DNA of 64,000 nucleotides from Botrytis cinerea B05.10 (Eukaryota; Ascomycota; Leotiomycetes; Helotiales; Sclerotiniaceae). Location of the stretch: positions 2,418,001 to 2,482,000 of the forward strand of contig NC_037315.1 of NCBI RefSeq assembly GCF_000143535.2, given 5' to 3'. Positions 1-12,076 of this stretch are shown piece by piece. Each line of letters starts with the position of its first letter. Position 1 is the first letter of the stretch. A program made the translations under genes and the position numbers. The notes under the pieces are model-generated. The model ran no database searches. It was not told where the DNA came from and was given only the letters and a program-made list of their open reading frames with translations.

Positions 1-53
1 GAAAGGAACCTTGCTCATCCCGTCCCTGTCCATCCAACCCCACATTAACTCTT

Positions 54-3000
54 CTAAGTTCCTCTGAACAAAAATTGCATGTCCTCTGGCGTTAAATTCT
101 CCATTGCACTCTCATCAGCATTAATAGTACTATGAATCATATTTGCCTTCTTCTCTTGCAGCAAGACCATCCTACTCTCCACACTATCTTCGATACATAA
201 TCTAGTGATACTGCATGGCCTAGCTTGTCCAATTCGATGACATCTATCCGCACTTTGCCACTCCGCAGCTGGATTCCACCACGGGTCGACGATGAAGACT
301 TTGTTGGCTTCAGTAAGATTCAACGCAACACCACCGGCTTTGAGGGAAACGAGGAAACATTCAACGTTGACGTCGGTCATGAAGTGATTTATGGAAGCTT
401 GTCGTTGAGCAGGTGTCATAGAACCGTCGAGCATGACAGTTGTGATACCTGCACGACGAAGACGCCATTCGACAAGTTGAAGCATGGTAGTAAATTGAGA
501 GAAGATAATGGATTTGCTTGATGAGTTTTTGGATCGGAGTTGATAAAGGTCATGGACGAGAGCTTCAATCTTCGATGATGATGTCCAATTTTCCATCTTG
601 ATTCGATTGATGATAGAGGATTTCTTGACTTGTACTTCATCTTGTTCGATTTCTGGTTGTTCAAGATCGATAGCCAACGGAATATGACATTGAGGACAAT
701 CAGGAGATTCTATTGAGTCAGCGATGAAAATTAGTAGGATAAGAATATCTTACCAGAAGACCTCAAGTAGTTCTTGGCACATTCTCGACAAAAGTCATGA
801 CGACAAGCAGATTTAATAGCCTCCTCCGCGGTCTCATCACAAATACAACAAACAAGAATATTTTGGCCACCTTCACCATTCTTCTTCAAAATCAAATCAG
901 GATGGTCAGCAACTTGACGCATCTGCATGATCAAACCAAAAATATTGGCGTAGTTGTTAAGCAGGACACCTTGAGCAACATATGTTTCAAACTTCCGAGC
1001 ACCATTATTCATGATACTGCCAGCAAAATCATTCTCTTCTTCACCGAAGAATTGTCTATCGACATAGATTTCCTTTGCAGGAAGCTCCATTGCAGATGAA
1101 TGATCCCGCTTGACACGACGAAGCATAAATCTATCAGTCAAGATGCGAAGTTTTCGAAACGCTTCTTTTCCAGGACCATTGTTACCGAATTTTTGAATGG
1201 GGTTAAGTAATTCTTGGTTGAAGACAGAGACATGTTGCATACCACTATGATTGCAACCAGTACAGCGATTTGCACTATTCATATTCCATTCGAGAGTCGA
1301 ACAAGGGCACTGTTTACAAAAATAACAAGCGAAGGGTCGAATATCAAGGAACCGAACGAGGGAGAAGAATTCACCGATTCGATTTTGCAAAGGTGTTCCA
1401 GACAAGCACCATTTATGATTTGCCTTGAGAGCAAAGCATGCTTTGGCAGAACCAGAAGTACGTTGCTGAATATGTTAGTATAAGAAGATTAGATCGGAGT
1501 AATAGGTCTTACCTTAATACTGTGTGCTTCGTCAAGAATGACACGATGAAACATGATCTCATGAATTGGACTCTTCTCTTTAAAAATTCCATCCTTGCGC
1601 TTAAAACCCTTCTCTTGTTTTCGATACATAGACTCCAGACTGTTGTATGACATAAGAATAACATCATACTTTTTCAATTGCTGAACAGTGATGCCCTTTG
1701 ATTTGGTATTGCTGCCATGAAAGACAAAAGTTTTCAAAGTACCATCCGTATAATCGGCAATCTCTTGTTGCCATTGCATGAGCGCAACGGGTGGAATCAA
1801 TACGAGTGAAGGCTGCTTGGCAGGAAAATCGGACATGATCAAAGACACAGCTTGAATTGTCTTTCCCATGCCCATCTCATCTCCTAATAATCCTCCACCC
1901 CAAGCCGTCTTTTCCATTGCTCTCATCCATCCAACTCCTTGAAGTTGGAAAGGTTTGAGCTCACGATTGATGTTTGTTGGTTGTTCAATTTTGCAATCTC
2001 CAATCTTAGGTAAATCTTCCAAGTCTTTCCACATTGTGAGTAGTTCAGGATGTTGTAGCTCCAGACGCTGACGTTCCTTACGACTCCGTCTAGTACTTCT
2101 GTCTTCTAAACTATTAATAAGGTGGCGAGCGTGGCGCGCATCAAACCCACGGGAAGCTGCAGGCTGGATGCCAGCGGCAATCGGACCATCATCATCAGAG
2201 GTATCAGTACCAACCATAGAATCATCATCTGTGTCGAATGATTCGGAATCTGATATTGGAGAAGGAAGATCTGTGAGAGTAGAACTGGCATCGGATTCAA
2301 TGGTGTCCTCGGTCTTGAGTTGGGGGATAGGAGGTTGAATTTGTTGTTTGATCGTGTTTTTACGTGTTGACGATGACTTGAGACTATTTTGGAAACTTTC
2401 AGAATGTTTGTGAATAGCCTTTGAAAATCTGCTCGACTCTTTCTTAATTGAACTTCGTGAAGCAGAAGATAAATTCATGGGCACATCCGAATCCGAATCA
2501 ATGACCATAAATTCATCATCATCATTTGAGTCGTTATATCTCGTACTCTTTCCCCGATTTGGAGTTCGAAAGCTGACAGCATTAGAAGTTCTCGAGAGTT
2601 CAACTTTGGGTTCAACTTTCGCCTTCTTAGATACACGTGAAACCCTAGGATTCACAAATTCATCATCATCATCGTCCTCACTGAAATCTGCATCAAAAGC
2701 CAGGTTGATCGGTTGGACATTGCGTGGAGTTCTTCGTAAGGAAGTTGAAGATTCGGCTACCACTGGTGCGCTTGATTTCTTGTATTCTTGTTCTTGAAGA
2801 TGGCGAGCAAGCTGAGCATCTGGTGTATTGTCATCGTCAATTTCGTCATCCTCAGAGTCGGCGTACTTCCTTTTCTTGGGATTGAGAGAGTACATGCTGT
2901 TCTGAAGTGCTCGAGCTCGATCGATTGCTTTCAAGGAGGAGGTGCTTTGAACTGGATTTATGGTTTGAGACCGGCCTCTTCGTGTAGACGAAGCTGTATT

Positions 3001-3504
3001 TGAAGGCTGGACAGGCGCTTTTGTAGAAGCGGGAGTCGCAACACCACTTGTCTCTGGAGTAGAATAGTCGCTTCCATCATTGTAGTCGTTACTGGTTGAA
3101 ACTGTGGATAGAGATTGGCGAGAGTCCACAGGCTTTCCCTTTCCTTTCTGCTGTGTCTTGGTTGCACTCAAATATTCGCCAATTAAGGAAGGGGATGGAA
3201 GATCTGACAAAGAACCGTCATCATCACTATCGGCAATGACCATGGAGTTTCGTGAATCGGTTTCTGGTTGAGGTGCAGGAGAGGAAAGTTCATCAAGCTC
3301 AAGATTGGAATCTTGTTGTTTAACGCCTGGTTCAAAAGGTCAATACAAGGTACAAGCAAGGTATATTGAATGGATCTGGAAATTTGAGAGGAGCTTACCA
3401 GATAATCGAGAACTCGTCCGACTGCTTCTAACGCTACCTGTATTTCCCGAGTCCGCGGCTTTTCTTGGTCTTCCTCTTCCTCTTCCTTTCCCAGTCGGCG
3501 CCAT
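54..3504 (-). CDS. rad16: DNA repair ATPase/E3 ligase Rad16 (SNF2 family with RING finger)
   Basis: Four exons on the minus strand: 3504-3399, 3326-1513, 1465-754 and 709-54, giving 1095 aa. The introns have GTAAG donors and CAG/TAG acceptors, and the frame stays open through every joint. The N-terminal 450 residues are acidic, Ser-rich and disordered. The SNF2 ATPase follows, with the Walker A loop GMGKT near residue 520 and DEAH near 634-637. A C3HC4 RING (CCIC...CRHDFC..C...CPQC) is inserted between the helicase lobes at about 844-891. The C-terminal helicase lobe has IIFSQF, LKAGG and [16 protein letters not shown]. By family knowledge, Rad16 works with Rad7 as an ATP-dependent DNA translocase and ubiquitin ligase in global-genome nucleotide excision repair of non-transcribed DNA in the nucleus. 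The rad7 homologue lies head-to-head upstream. The start at 3504 opens a basic [11 protein letters not shown]-hook-like N terminus. Confidence 0.95.
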
Positions 3505-4670
3505 TGTGAATTACCTTTCACGAAACGGAGGTCGATTAAAAAAAAGTGACCGAGACGATGTGAAGACGATGGAGGGGTTGCTAGATAAGCAACAAACACC
3601 ATCCAATGAAGGAAACACCAGGATTCAATTGGCAAGATTGGATGGGTGATATATACCCCGATAGGCTGTCGTCTGCAGCTCCAATGGACTATGCGGGCAC
3701 GACGAGGGAATGGATGTAGAGTGGAGGGCGATTGTTGAAAATGGCTTCGAATTGAGCTTAATCTTGGCCGAGATGTCCGGAAGGCATGGAACTTATCGAA
3801 TCCAAAGGTCAATCAGTTGTCAGTCGATCTCTCTCACCAGGCCGTATCGTGATAGTGCGATCAAAATGCCGCCTCGAGCAGCCAGAGAAGCAGAAGGATG
3901 TGATAAAGAGAGAAGCGATGGAAATTCTCCTCAAAGAAAAACCAATGAAGTTATTCACAACGCTTTGGAAGTCTCGAGTGGACAACAAAGTATTGGGTAT
4001 TGGTTATTGATTCTTGGTTTGTCGTTTAAAAGAGTTTGGAATTGCATTGAAAATGAATCAGATTGAACCAAATTGCCAATTGCCAACTGCCAGTTGCCAC
4101 CTCCTGGACAGAAAATTCACGGAACATCTTCATTCGTCAGATAAAAGATGAAAGACGCGATTCGAACACCAGAGTCCACGGTATCACGTGAGTGATTAGG
4201 CAGACGTCGGCATCTGATTGGTGGAAATGGACCTTTTCATGGATTAGATAAGCATGATAAGCATTTTACTGGGTCGTGCTGGGTCTGGCATGTCATCGGC
4301 TTCACGGTCTGTGTGTTACTAAAAACCACTTTACGCGGGACTTCGGATTCAGATTCAGATTCAGATTCAGATTCAGATTCATATGGGAGGCAAAAAGGGA
4401 AAAGAAAGGAAAGAAGTGGAAGGCGAAAGAGAACCAACCAACTGAAGTTATTCACATTCCGGTTCGTTTCTATTCACTCCAGGTATTCATTCTCCATACT
4501 CAATATTGCAACTCTCAGAACAAATCCTCCATCAAAGAACAAAGTTGAGACACGAATTCCTCCTCCGTACCAAGACACCATATATGATTTGGACGAAAAG
4601 AGGACCGGCGTCATAATACTACGACTGATTCAGACGGAAATTCATACTAGAATCAAGGGAAACGAACAAG
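3505..4670. promoter_or_regulatory. Divergent promoter region shared by rad16 and rad7
   Basis: This 1.17 kb gap separates the two start codons of a head-to-head gene pair, so it must hold both promoters and 5' leaders. Visible features are a CACGTG E-box type palindrome near 4185, a CCAAT-type box in inverse orientation (attgg) near 4220, short tandem TTGCCA words at about 4072-4100, and a hexamer repeat at 4346-4380. Open frames here are short, partly driven by the hexamer repeat, and resemble no protein I know. No splice pattern supports a gene. Confidence 0.6.
4346..4380. repeat. Hexanucleotide microsatellite (ATTCAG)n
   Basis: Nearly six perfect copies of ATTCAG in a row lie in the 5' region of rad7. 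Forward translation gives an artificial Ser-Asp run. It is likely to vary in length between strains. Confidence 0.9.
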
Positions 4671-6768
4671 ATGTATGCCAGCTTCCCTATCATCTCTCAT
4701 ACCGTGTTTGCTGACTTGTGATGTCGTAGGAATCCCCCTCCACAACCTCCTCTACCTGGAGGTTCTAATGCTCAACCAGCTCCCAGAAGATCAATTCGTG
4801 GACCGTAAGACTTTAGCTGAACTTCGAACCTTCCAAGATACTAACAAAATTGCAGTCAATCCGCATTGACCGATTTCCTGGCTGTAAGATTTCAAATCGA
4901 CCCACTCAGCTGCGACTCACAATTACTGATCGTTTGCGCAGGCTCACAATATCGATGCCAATCAGATTCGTCAAGATGCGAATGCTCGTCGAGCTGCGGC
5001 CCTCGCTTCACAACAAACCGCTGAAGGAAACGAAGATGCGGATGATGTAGAGGGAGAAGAGGAATTGGCATCTGCTGCGCCTGCTACACGTACCCGTTCC
5101 CGCCGAAATGAAAGCGAAGCACAAAAGAATAAGAGAAAGAAGGAAGAAGAAGTATGATAAGAGCTCTTCTTAATTAACCAAAAGCTAATAAACTTCTAGA
5201 AAGCAGTTGCCAAAATCAAAGCCTCTAAAAAGTTTCAACGCCAGAGAGCTTATGGATCAGATGAAGATATGACCGATGAAGATGAAGCCGCCCTACGATT
5301 GTTCAATGAAAGCATGGCCCCCCTACCCGATCAAATGGAGAATTGTGAACTTTGTGAAAAGAGATTCACTGTCACAGCATACAGTCGAGCCGGTCCAGAT
5401 GGAGGTCTTCTCTGCCCACAGTGTACAAAAGAACTCAATAAGGAAGAAGGGCAAGCAAAAAAGAAACGAAAGTCTCAAGCTGGAGCACAAAGAAGAAAGA
5501 TTCAAAGTAATCTTCTAGATGGTGTATATCCAGGCGCCAAAGATCTAATGACCCTGTGTATCGAAACCTTGGCCAAAAATGTCGACATGGCCGATGACTT
5601 GGGAGATTTACCGGAACCACTCATGGATAAATTGTCAGCTATACTTTCTAAGAGGCGTCTTTTACGTTCCAATACTTTGAATTTATTCCTTCAGAATGGT
5701 CGCGAAGTCATCACCATCTATGAAGGTGCATACTTAAACTCAGATGATTATATTCGAATATTTCAAGTTGTACCAAGTGTCAAATCATTACGCATTCGAT
5801 CTGGTATTCAATTCAAAGACAAAGTAATGGAACACCTTATAGCATCTACTGTCAAACTTGAGCATCTGAGTTTGTCTGGTAGTAATCTTATAAGTGATGA
5901 GAATTGGAACCGTTATTTCACGGAGAAAGGCTCACACCTCAAATCTTTCAAGGTTTACTATACAGATGGCCAATTTGGGGACGATCAAATCGATATGATC
6001 ACCAAGACATGTCCTCAACTAAGTCGTCTCAAAATCACCCATAACCAAAAAGTCACTGATGCTGGTATTGCACACATTTCGCGTATCTCTACTCTTCAAC
6101 ATCTCGGTTTGGAAATTCACCAAACCAAAACCTCAGAACCATATGTTCAGATTCTTGATAGTGTTGGACCTCAACTTCAAACTCTCTCTCTTGGCCAAGT
6201 TCATGAAATCAACGATTCTGTCTTGAACGCTATTCATGAGAATTGTCAAAACCTAAACAAATTGCGCATCACAGACAATAGTGTCTTAACAGATGCAGGA
6301 TTTGCAAACCTTTTCACAAATTGGTTAAATCCTCCTCTTTCATTTATCGATCTATCCAAAAACCGTCATATCGATGCTTCCGTTCCTCGCGATAATCCTG
6401 ATAATATCGGTCTCTGTTCCCTCGGCTTTCAAGCCTTGATGGCACATTCAGGTCTCACTCTCCGTTATCTAGATATCAATTCTTGTCGTCATATTTCCCT
6501 GACGAGTTTTGAAAAGACATTTTCACTTGAAAAGGAATATCCAGAACTAGAGGAGATGAATATTAGTTTTTGTCAGGAAGTTAATGATTTTGTAGTTGGA
6601 AGTATCTTTAAGACTTGTCCGAAATTGAAGAAGTTGATCATATTTGGATGTTTTAAGGTTAGGGATGTGAGGGTTCCGAAAGGAAGAATTCTCATAGGTA
6701 TGCCTAATGCGATGGGGATGCAAATTGAAGGGACTGGGGATGGAGGTGATGGGATGAGTGCTTGGTGA
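4671..6768 (+). CDS. rad7: DNA repair protein Rad7 (leucine-rich repeat, zinc-ribbon-like)
   Basis: Five exons: 4671-4672, 4730-4804, 4856-4883, 4942-5151 and 5200-6768, giving 627 aa. The ATG is split by the first intron (AT|G), giving an N terminus that begins MNPPPQPPLPGG and leads into IRGPQSALTDFLAAHNI, the conserved Rad7 start region. Charged, Lys-rich sequence follows, then a CxxC...CxxC pair (about 154/157 and 177/180), then roughly a dozen leucine-rich repeats of the F-box/AMN1 type to the C terminus. By family knowledge, Rad7 is the LRR partner of Rad16 and bridges it to a cullin ligase during global-genome repair. The adjacent divergent rad16 fits this exactly. An alternative reading with an unspliced upstream ATG at 4671 (MYASF) runs out of frame. 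The exact 5' end is the only soft point; product identity is firm. Confidence 0.92.
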
Positions 6769-8001
6769 GGGGAGGGGAGGTGAGGTGGGGATGAGGATTG
6801 GTGATTGAAGAGTGGTTGTCTGGGTTGAGACTGCAATATTCAGGCCGGATCATTACTGGATACATGTAATGTGAGGTGGGTGATTGAGACTTGAGAGTAC
6901 TTTACGAATGGATGGATACATGCATGGTGTTTATGGATAGTTAACTAAATTATGGCTTGCTTGTGTAGTTTCATGAGAAATCAAATAGATTATCATGTTG
7001 ATGTAATAATGATGATTCTTTTAAATTTTATTTTCAAATGATATTTTCTTTCTACGGTATGAGTTAGTTAGTTTGTGTGGAATGAAGTTATCCCTCTCTT
7101 TCTCTGTCGCTGTCGCTGTCTATACTCAATACTCAACACTCAATACTCAAAATGCGAATAGGATAGAATGAATGAATGAATAAATCATATTTGGATGAGG
7201 AAAGGAAAGGAAAAGAAAAGAAATCTAGTTTGGGCTTTTGTTTAGATCCTAATTCATGAGGGGAGAGGTGGTGGAGGAGGAGGAGGAGGATGAGGGTTAG
7301 AGAAATAGGGGGGTGGAGGAAGTGAGATGGTTTAGATGGAGAGGGAGAGGGAGAGGGAGAGGGAGGGAAAGTAATAGAGAGGGAAAGGAATGAGAAGGGA
7401 TGGGGAGGAGAAAATAGAGGATGGAGATCTATTTGATAGTTTAACTGAGGAGATGGGAATGGAATGGAGTCTTTTAGCGAAGTTTTGATTGATAGCAATC
7501 AAGCAATATGTATGCGGGTTTGATGGGGAGGAAAAAATACTTACACCTCTGATATTCCAAGATTTACCCTGAAGGAAAGAAATTTGTTGCAGTGATCAAT
7601 TTGCATGTAGAAGAATATATGTATGATCTTTGGGTATCTTTTTGTTCTATTTCTTTGCCACGACTGAGCTGCGCGTTACTATTTTGTGAGTGTGCATTCG
7701 GTGTGCAATGCCATTTTCCCCCTGTCCCTTCCCCTGCCCCTCCTTTCTCAAATTTTCGGAGCCTTAAAAACACATATCCCATACACCATACCATCTCGGC
7801 GCTTCATCTCCTCCTCTCTTCCTCTCTTTTCACCCTGTCCATCTAGGTCTTGGTTTTTTGTTTCGTCTAGGATTACAGGGCTACCTGGATCAATTCCAGA
7901 TTCAGCCCAACTCATTAATTCCCAATTCCCAATACTAAATTTTAACATGCATCTTCATCTTCATCTCAATTCCTCATCCCCATCCCCATCCCATTCACCA
8001 T
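6769..8001. other. Convergent intergenic region rad7/trm112, low-complexity
   Basis: Both flanking genes end here. The segment holds 3' UTR sequence, purine-rich low-complexity tracts (GGA repeats at about 7260-7300, GAGAGG repeats at about 7335-7370) and C/T-rich stretches at 7720-7850. Open frames in these tracts are Pro/Ser/Leu-rich by composition and carry no recognisable domain. I see no gene. Confidence 0.6.
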
Positions 8002-8527
8002 CTAAACCAAATGTCCTGGTAACAAGAAATTTCCAATTCCTTCCTTGACACGATACTCGTGTCCACAATTCGCACAAACTAAACTTCCTTCATCGATTTC
8101 TGTTTCCAAAAGAAGCGTATGGAGTTCCTTCATCATTTTTTCGTCTTCCTGAAGGGCTTCGGGGGTGGGTGGTGTAGGGGGAAGCGCGGGGAATGAAAGC
8201 TAGAATAGTTTTATGTCAGTATTTTTTTTCTTTCCTGGTGTTTTCATCTCGGAATGATTGCTTCTCTTGGCGTAGAACAAAAACTGTAAATAGCCAAGGA
8301 GGAGCAATGATTGCGAGAAAAGCGCAAGGAGAAAAACATACCTCAGAAGCAATAACACAAAGCGCCTTCCAATCAATCCGCGGCAGAATATTGAGAAGTA
8401 AAGCAGTGTTAAGGGGTATATCGTTACTGACAAGCGAACATTCTTTTGGGTGCAGAGGAAAAGATGCGCTGGTTGATTTGCAGGCTTTCACGGCGCAGGT
8501 GAGGAAATTGAGAGTTAGGAGTTTCAT
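8002..8527 (-). CDS. trm112: Trm112, activator subunit of RNA and eRF1 methyltransferases
   Basis: Two exons on the minus strand, 8527-8342 and 8199-8002, with a GTATGT donor and TAG acceptor, giving 127 aa (the family is about 125-135). The N terminus MKLLTLNFLTCAVKAC matches the Trm112 zinc-binding half. The middle (LLNILPRIDWKAL) and the C-terminal block HTLLLETEIDEGSLVCANCGHEYRVKEGI.N.LLP.HLV are diagnostic. Likely zinc ligands are C11, C16, C104 and C107. By family knowledge, it is a small obligate partner that stabilises methyltransferases acting on tRNA (Trm9, Trm11), 18S rRNA (Bud23) and release factor eRF1 (Mtq2), in cytoplasm and nucleus. It converges on rad7. The only ATG in frame before the motif is at 8527. 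Confidence 0.95.
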
Positions 8528-9328
8528 TTTTCTCGGAGGGGCGCGGGGCGCGATGAGGGCGGATTGGTGGGTGGTTTCGTATGCGAGGGATTTATATGCT
8601 GATCAATATTCGTGGTTGTGTAAGAGTTCGAGAACGAATTGGTGAGATTGGTGGTGGAGAGATGAAAGCTTGAAGTTGTGTTGTGTTGTGCAGGTGTGAT
8701 GATGTGATGTGGTGGTGTTGAGTAAGAGGAAATTATTTTTTTGCGTTCGCGGGGGAGATAAGATTAGATTAGATCAACGCTAAAACGGAGTGAATGGCTT
8801 GGCGTCAAGTTTGACTTCCCTTCATAGAACTTCTATTTTGCAAGACAGTGCTTATTAGTTGAGTCGGCTTCTTCGCAATGAAGGTTCTCTCTCTTTTCGA
8901 TTGTGTGCCGATGTGGCTTTTTTCAATTGAGTTTCATCATTTTCAATCTATGCATGTAAGGCTTCAATGGTAGATGGCTGTGGTTTGTCGTAGGGTGGTG
9001 TTGAGTGTGATAAGACCATGATAGGATAAATGTTATGAGATTCGTGTAAGGTTGATCGCATTGCAACATTAAGTCGTGAAGAGGTAGGATAGGAACTGAC
9101 AATGATATAGGAACAATCGGGGGCGTAAAGCACACACACAAACCTCCAATGATATAGCAGAAGGGCTCTTGCGAGTTTTACACTCTGATCAGCAACTCAG
9201 AAGCCCCGCGGCACAATCCTTAAAAGAACCGAGCATATCCTCAGCAGTGAACAATGCTCCGCCAGCATCTGTTGCTCAGTCAATAAGAGAGTCAAGAGTC
9301 TCTGCATCAACCGAACGTTCGATGAAAC
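8528..9328. other. Upstream region of trm112
   Basis: This region contains the trm112 promoter and leader. It includes a GATTAGATTAGAT run near 8760 and an AC dinucleotide tract at about 9130. No coding signal beyond short random frames is visible until the CorA-like remnant begins near 9250-9330. Confidence 0.5.
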
Positions 9329-11482
9329 ATCGGTAACTTCTACAGAGGTTCTTTTTTGGGATTGGTTTGAGAAACTACCCTTTAATTATCGACTTGGACT
9401 GGGTCTTGATTCTTTGACGAAGTTTCTCTCTATAAAGGAAAGATTCCAAAATAGCCGTTCTTCATCCAGGATCAGAGATTGGGGCCATCAACGATGTTAT
9501 TTTGATTACAATATCTCTTCTTTGTACAATAATCGTTTCGACTATGAGCTATCATAGGTTTTAGTCTTTGCACCTGATATTGGTTCGGGAAGATTGTGTA
9601 CCTGTGAGGGTACCTGTAACGACTCCTCACATGAAATCATAAGTCCCATTGCGGAGATTTATCCACCAAGGAAGAAAGCACAGCTCAGAAGCCAGGTCGA
9701 TGTAGGGATCGATGGACAATGGAGAAGAATAATTTTAGTGGATCACCAACTACAGGATGAAAGTTTTAGAGGCTAATTGACTTCTTAGACTAATTACGGT
9801 CGTCTCGAAAATTTATGATTCGATTGAAGATCTACACCTTGCGGTAGAGACTCATGATCTACCGGGGCCTCTTCCATTCAATAGACTGGCTGTGTGGAGG
9901 GAGTGGAAGATGGATCGGCGTCTTTCCCAAAAGGTAATTTTTCAATTTAATTTATCAAAGGCGATTTTGACAAATGCGTTGCGCTCTCATGGATTGTGGA
10001 AGCGATTTAGTAGCTCAGAATATGAGGAACTTGGCGCAATCTTTCAGATGACCTTCTATGAGATGATTCGAGCGTGTGAAGATCGTCGCAATATCTGGAA
10101 AATAGGAACATTTCACAATGATAATGTTCGAAACTGGGAACCAGTTATTGAGGGTATAGAGAACAATAATCTAGTTCTAAGGCTCAGTTGCGCTACGGTT
10201 AATCCCTCGTTGTCAAGCATTTTTCTTCTCATACTGACGTAGCCTTTAATTAGATTGTTGGAATCATTGACTATGGCAAAAAGTGGTCTCCCGAGAACTG
10301 GAGCATGTTATTACTAGCGCCTAGATTTATGGAATCCTATATGAGTATACATAGTGATGGCGAACATGATGTTGATCGAGAGTTTATTGCCGCCTTTTCA
10401 GGCATCATTGATCGTAGCACAAGAGATATTATCCGTCATTGAGATATTCTCGCAAATTATTTTGAAAAGCTACTTAGTGAGAGTGACACTATACTAGAGC
10501 CTGACTTACATGACCTTTTACTCGTGGATGATTGGAAGTATTCCAAGTCGAAGAGATACTTTTGGGCTTTGAACATCCTAAAGGAAATCGAAACAGACAT
10601 CGCTGCAGTCGTTTCGCAGCTTGAGGGGATTCATGGATTTTTCGGAAAATATCGTCTGAAAATACATTTCCCTTTACCAGGAGGAAAAATAAGTGCACAG
10701 CGGGAGAAAATTGTTAAAGAGAAATCAGGTTTGCCCAAGGAAGATTTCATTAGGATACAAAGTCGTTTTAGTGATCAACGGGAGCTTACTAAAGACCTCA
10801 GAGACGGCGTATGTATCATTACTATCTTCAATTCAAGACGCTGTCTAAAATAAATGACAAATTAAATGGTCTAATTCTCTATAGCTTTTCAACGCTAGTG
10901 AAGTCATGGAATCAAGAGCGTCGACAAGACTGGGAGAGAATGTGAGATTACTCACCTTCGTGGGCATATTCTTCCTGCCACTATCATTTACAATGGTAAG
11001 TTTCAGATTCCTGAAAACTCAATTCATTACTGATACAAGGATCAGTCTATCTGGAGCATCAATGATAGCGCCCTGGCGCATGTTGATATCATGATGGGTG
11101 TCGCGGTTGCATAATAACCTACTTGGTAGTTTTCAATGTCGAGAATATCGTCTTCCTTGCCAACCAGACTATCAAGATACTAAAAGCTGCTCCCATTGAT
11201 CGCATGAAGAAAAATGATAATGACGTATAGACACAAAGAGGTGAAGGGTTGACCGAGCCCGCTTTTGCAGACGATCAGAATGTTACTCCTTCTAGTTGGC
11301 GTATCCCTCAGTATGTATTGTTACTAGCTTGGAAATGGATTACTACAATTGTGACTTACATATGGAGTTTTATGAAAAAGTTATCCGGCGATCAGCGAAG
11401 AAGAAGGTGGCACAGACGGAGGAGAATGTTTGAATTGGTTCAGGTTAACTTGTGGAAGTATCAAAGTTATGGGTATTATTGA
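9329..11482 (+). pseudogene. Degenerate CorA-like transporter domain gene
   Basis: Several plus-strand segments read as one broken protein: 9329-9555 (STEVLFWDWFEKLPFNYRL), 9820-10200, 10260-10808, 10886-10994 and 11047-11482. The block at 10890-10994 (ASEVMESRASTRLG then LLTFVGIFFLPLSF, followed after an intron by SIWSIND) is the membrane-proximal signature of fungal CorA-like/ankyrin-CorA proteins. A second hydrophobic stretch, YVLLLAWKWITTIVTYIW, follows. The preceding helix-rich part (YWALNILKEIE-type) is the usual cytoplasmic region. Lesions are an in-frame TGA at 10440-10442, a frameshift near 11107-11113, a TAG at 11227-11229 and another shift before 11260. No convincing start codon is seen. 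By family, an intact member would be a membrane protein related to magnesium channels. Here it is probably inactive. Confidence 0.6.
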
Positions 11483-12076
11483 AGTCTCTTGAGATCCAAA
11501 GTTTATACGTCAGATATATCAGCCAAATCAGATTAAACGCGCTCTAGGACTCCCAGTATACGAGGGCCAGTCTTTAATGCGTGCCGGGTCTATGTCTTCA
11601 CATGTATCTTCACCACAATTAACTAAACCTAACTCACTTCAAAATTTAATATTCATTCATTAAAACATAACATCTCTAAATCACTTTCGAATATATATAA
11701 TTTTTCGAATTGAAATTTTCATATTTATTTTATAGCAATATGTTACTATATACTGGTAAAGTTGTATTAATAACTCAAAATCCTGTAGTAATTTTGATGA
11801 CTTCGGCTATTTTATCCAACACTCAAGCCCTCCACATGCCCTAGTAATAAATATATCCGAGAAAACCGTCTCTATGACGCGTATATTTAGATATAATGCC
11901 ATTAAACTCCCACGTGATACTATTCAATGTCCACACATACTTAAAGGCGGGGGTGGGGTACACCTTCATCCAGGTACCGCGTTCACTGTAATAGAAAATT
12001 CCAAGTTCATCGACTTTGATTCCATGCATAGGTAGAAAGGAAATCCTCGATTATCATCTAGAATTGCAATTCCAAT
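11483..12076. other. Intergenic spacer
   Basis: The 3' flank of the CorA-like remnant and the upstream region of the next gene. It is AT-rich around 11640-11800. Nothing recognisable was seen. Confidence 0.5.

Noticed and set aside
3710..4066. 118-aa frame in the rad16-rad7 gap
   Set aside because: No recognisable domain and it lies in the shared promoter. Kept only as part of the promoter region.
4145..4175. T-arm-like sequence (gattcgaacacc) on the minus strand
   Set aside because: Neither the T stem nor the acceptor and anticodon arms can be formed, so it is not a tRNA gene.
4276..4714. Open frames with Ser-Asp or Phe-Arg repeats upstream of rad7
   Set aside because: They are produced by the ATTCAG hexamer repeat and have no conserved motif or splice context.
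7133..7498. 121-aa Pro/Ser-rich frame on the minus strand
   Set aside because: Translation of GA-rich low-complexity sequence after rad7. No codon or motif support.
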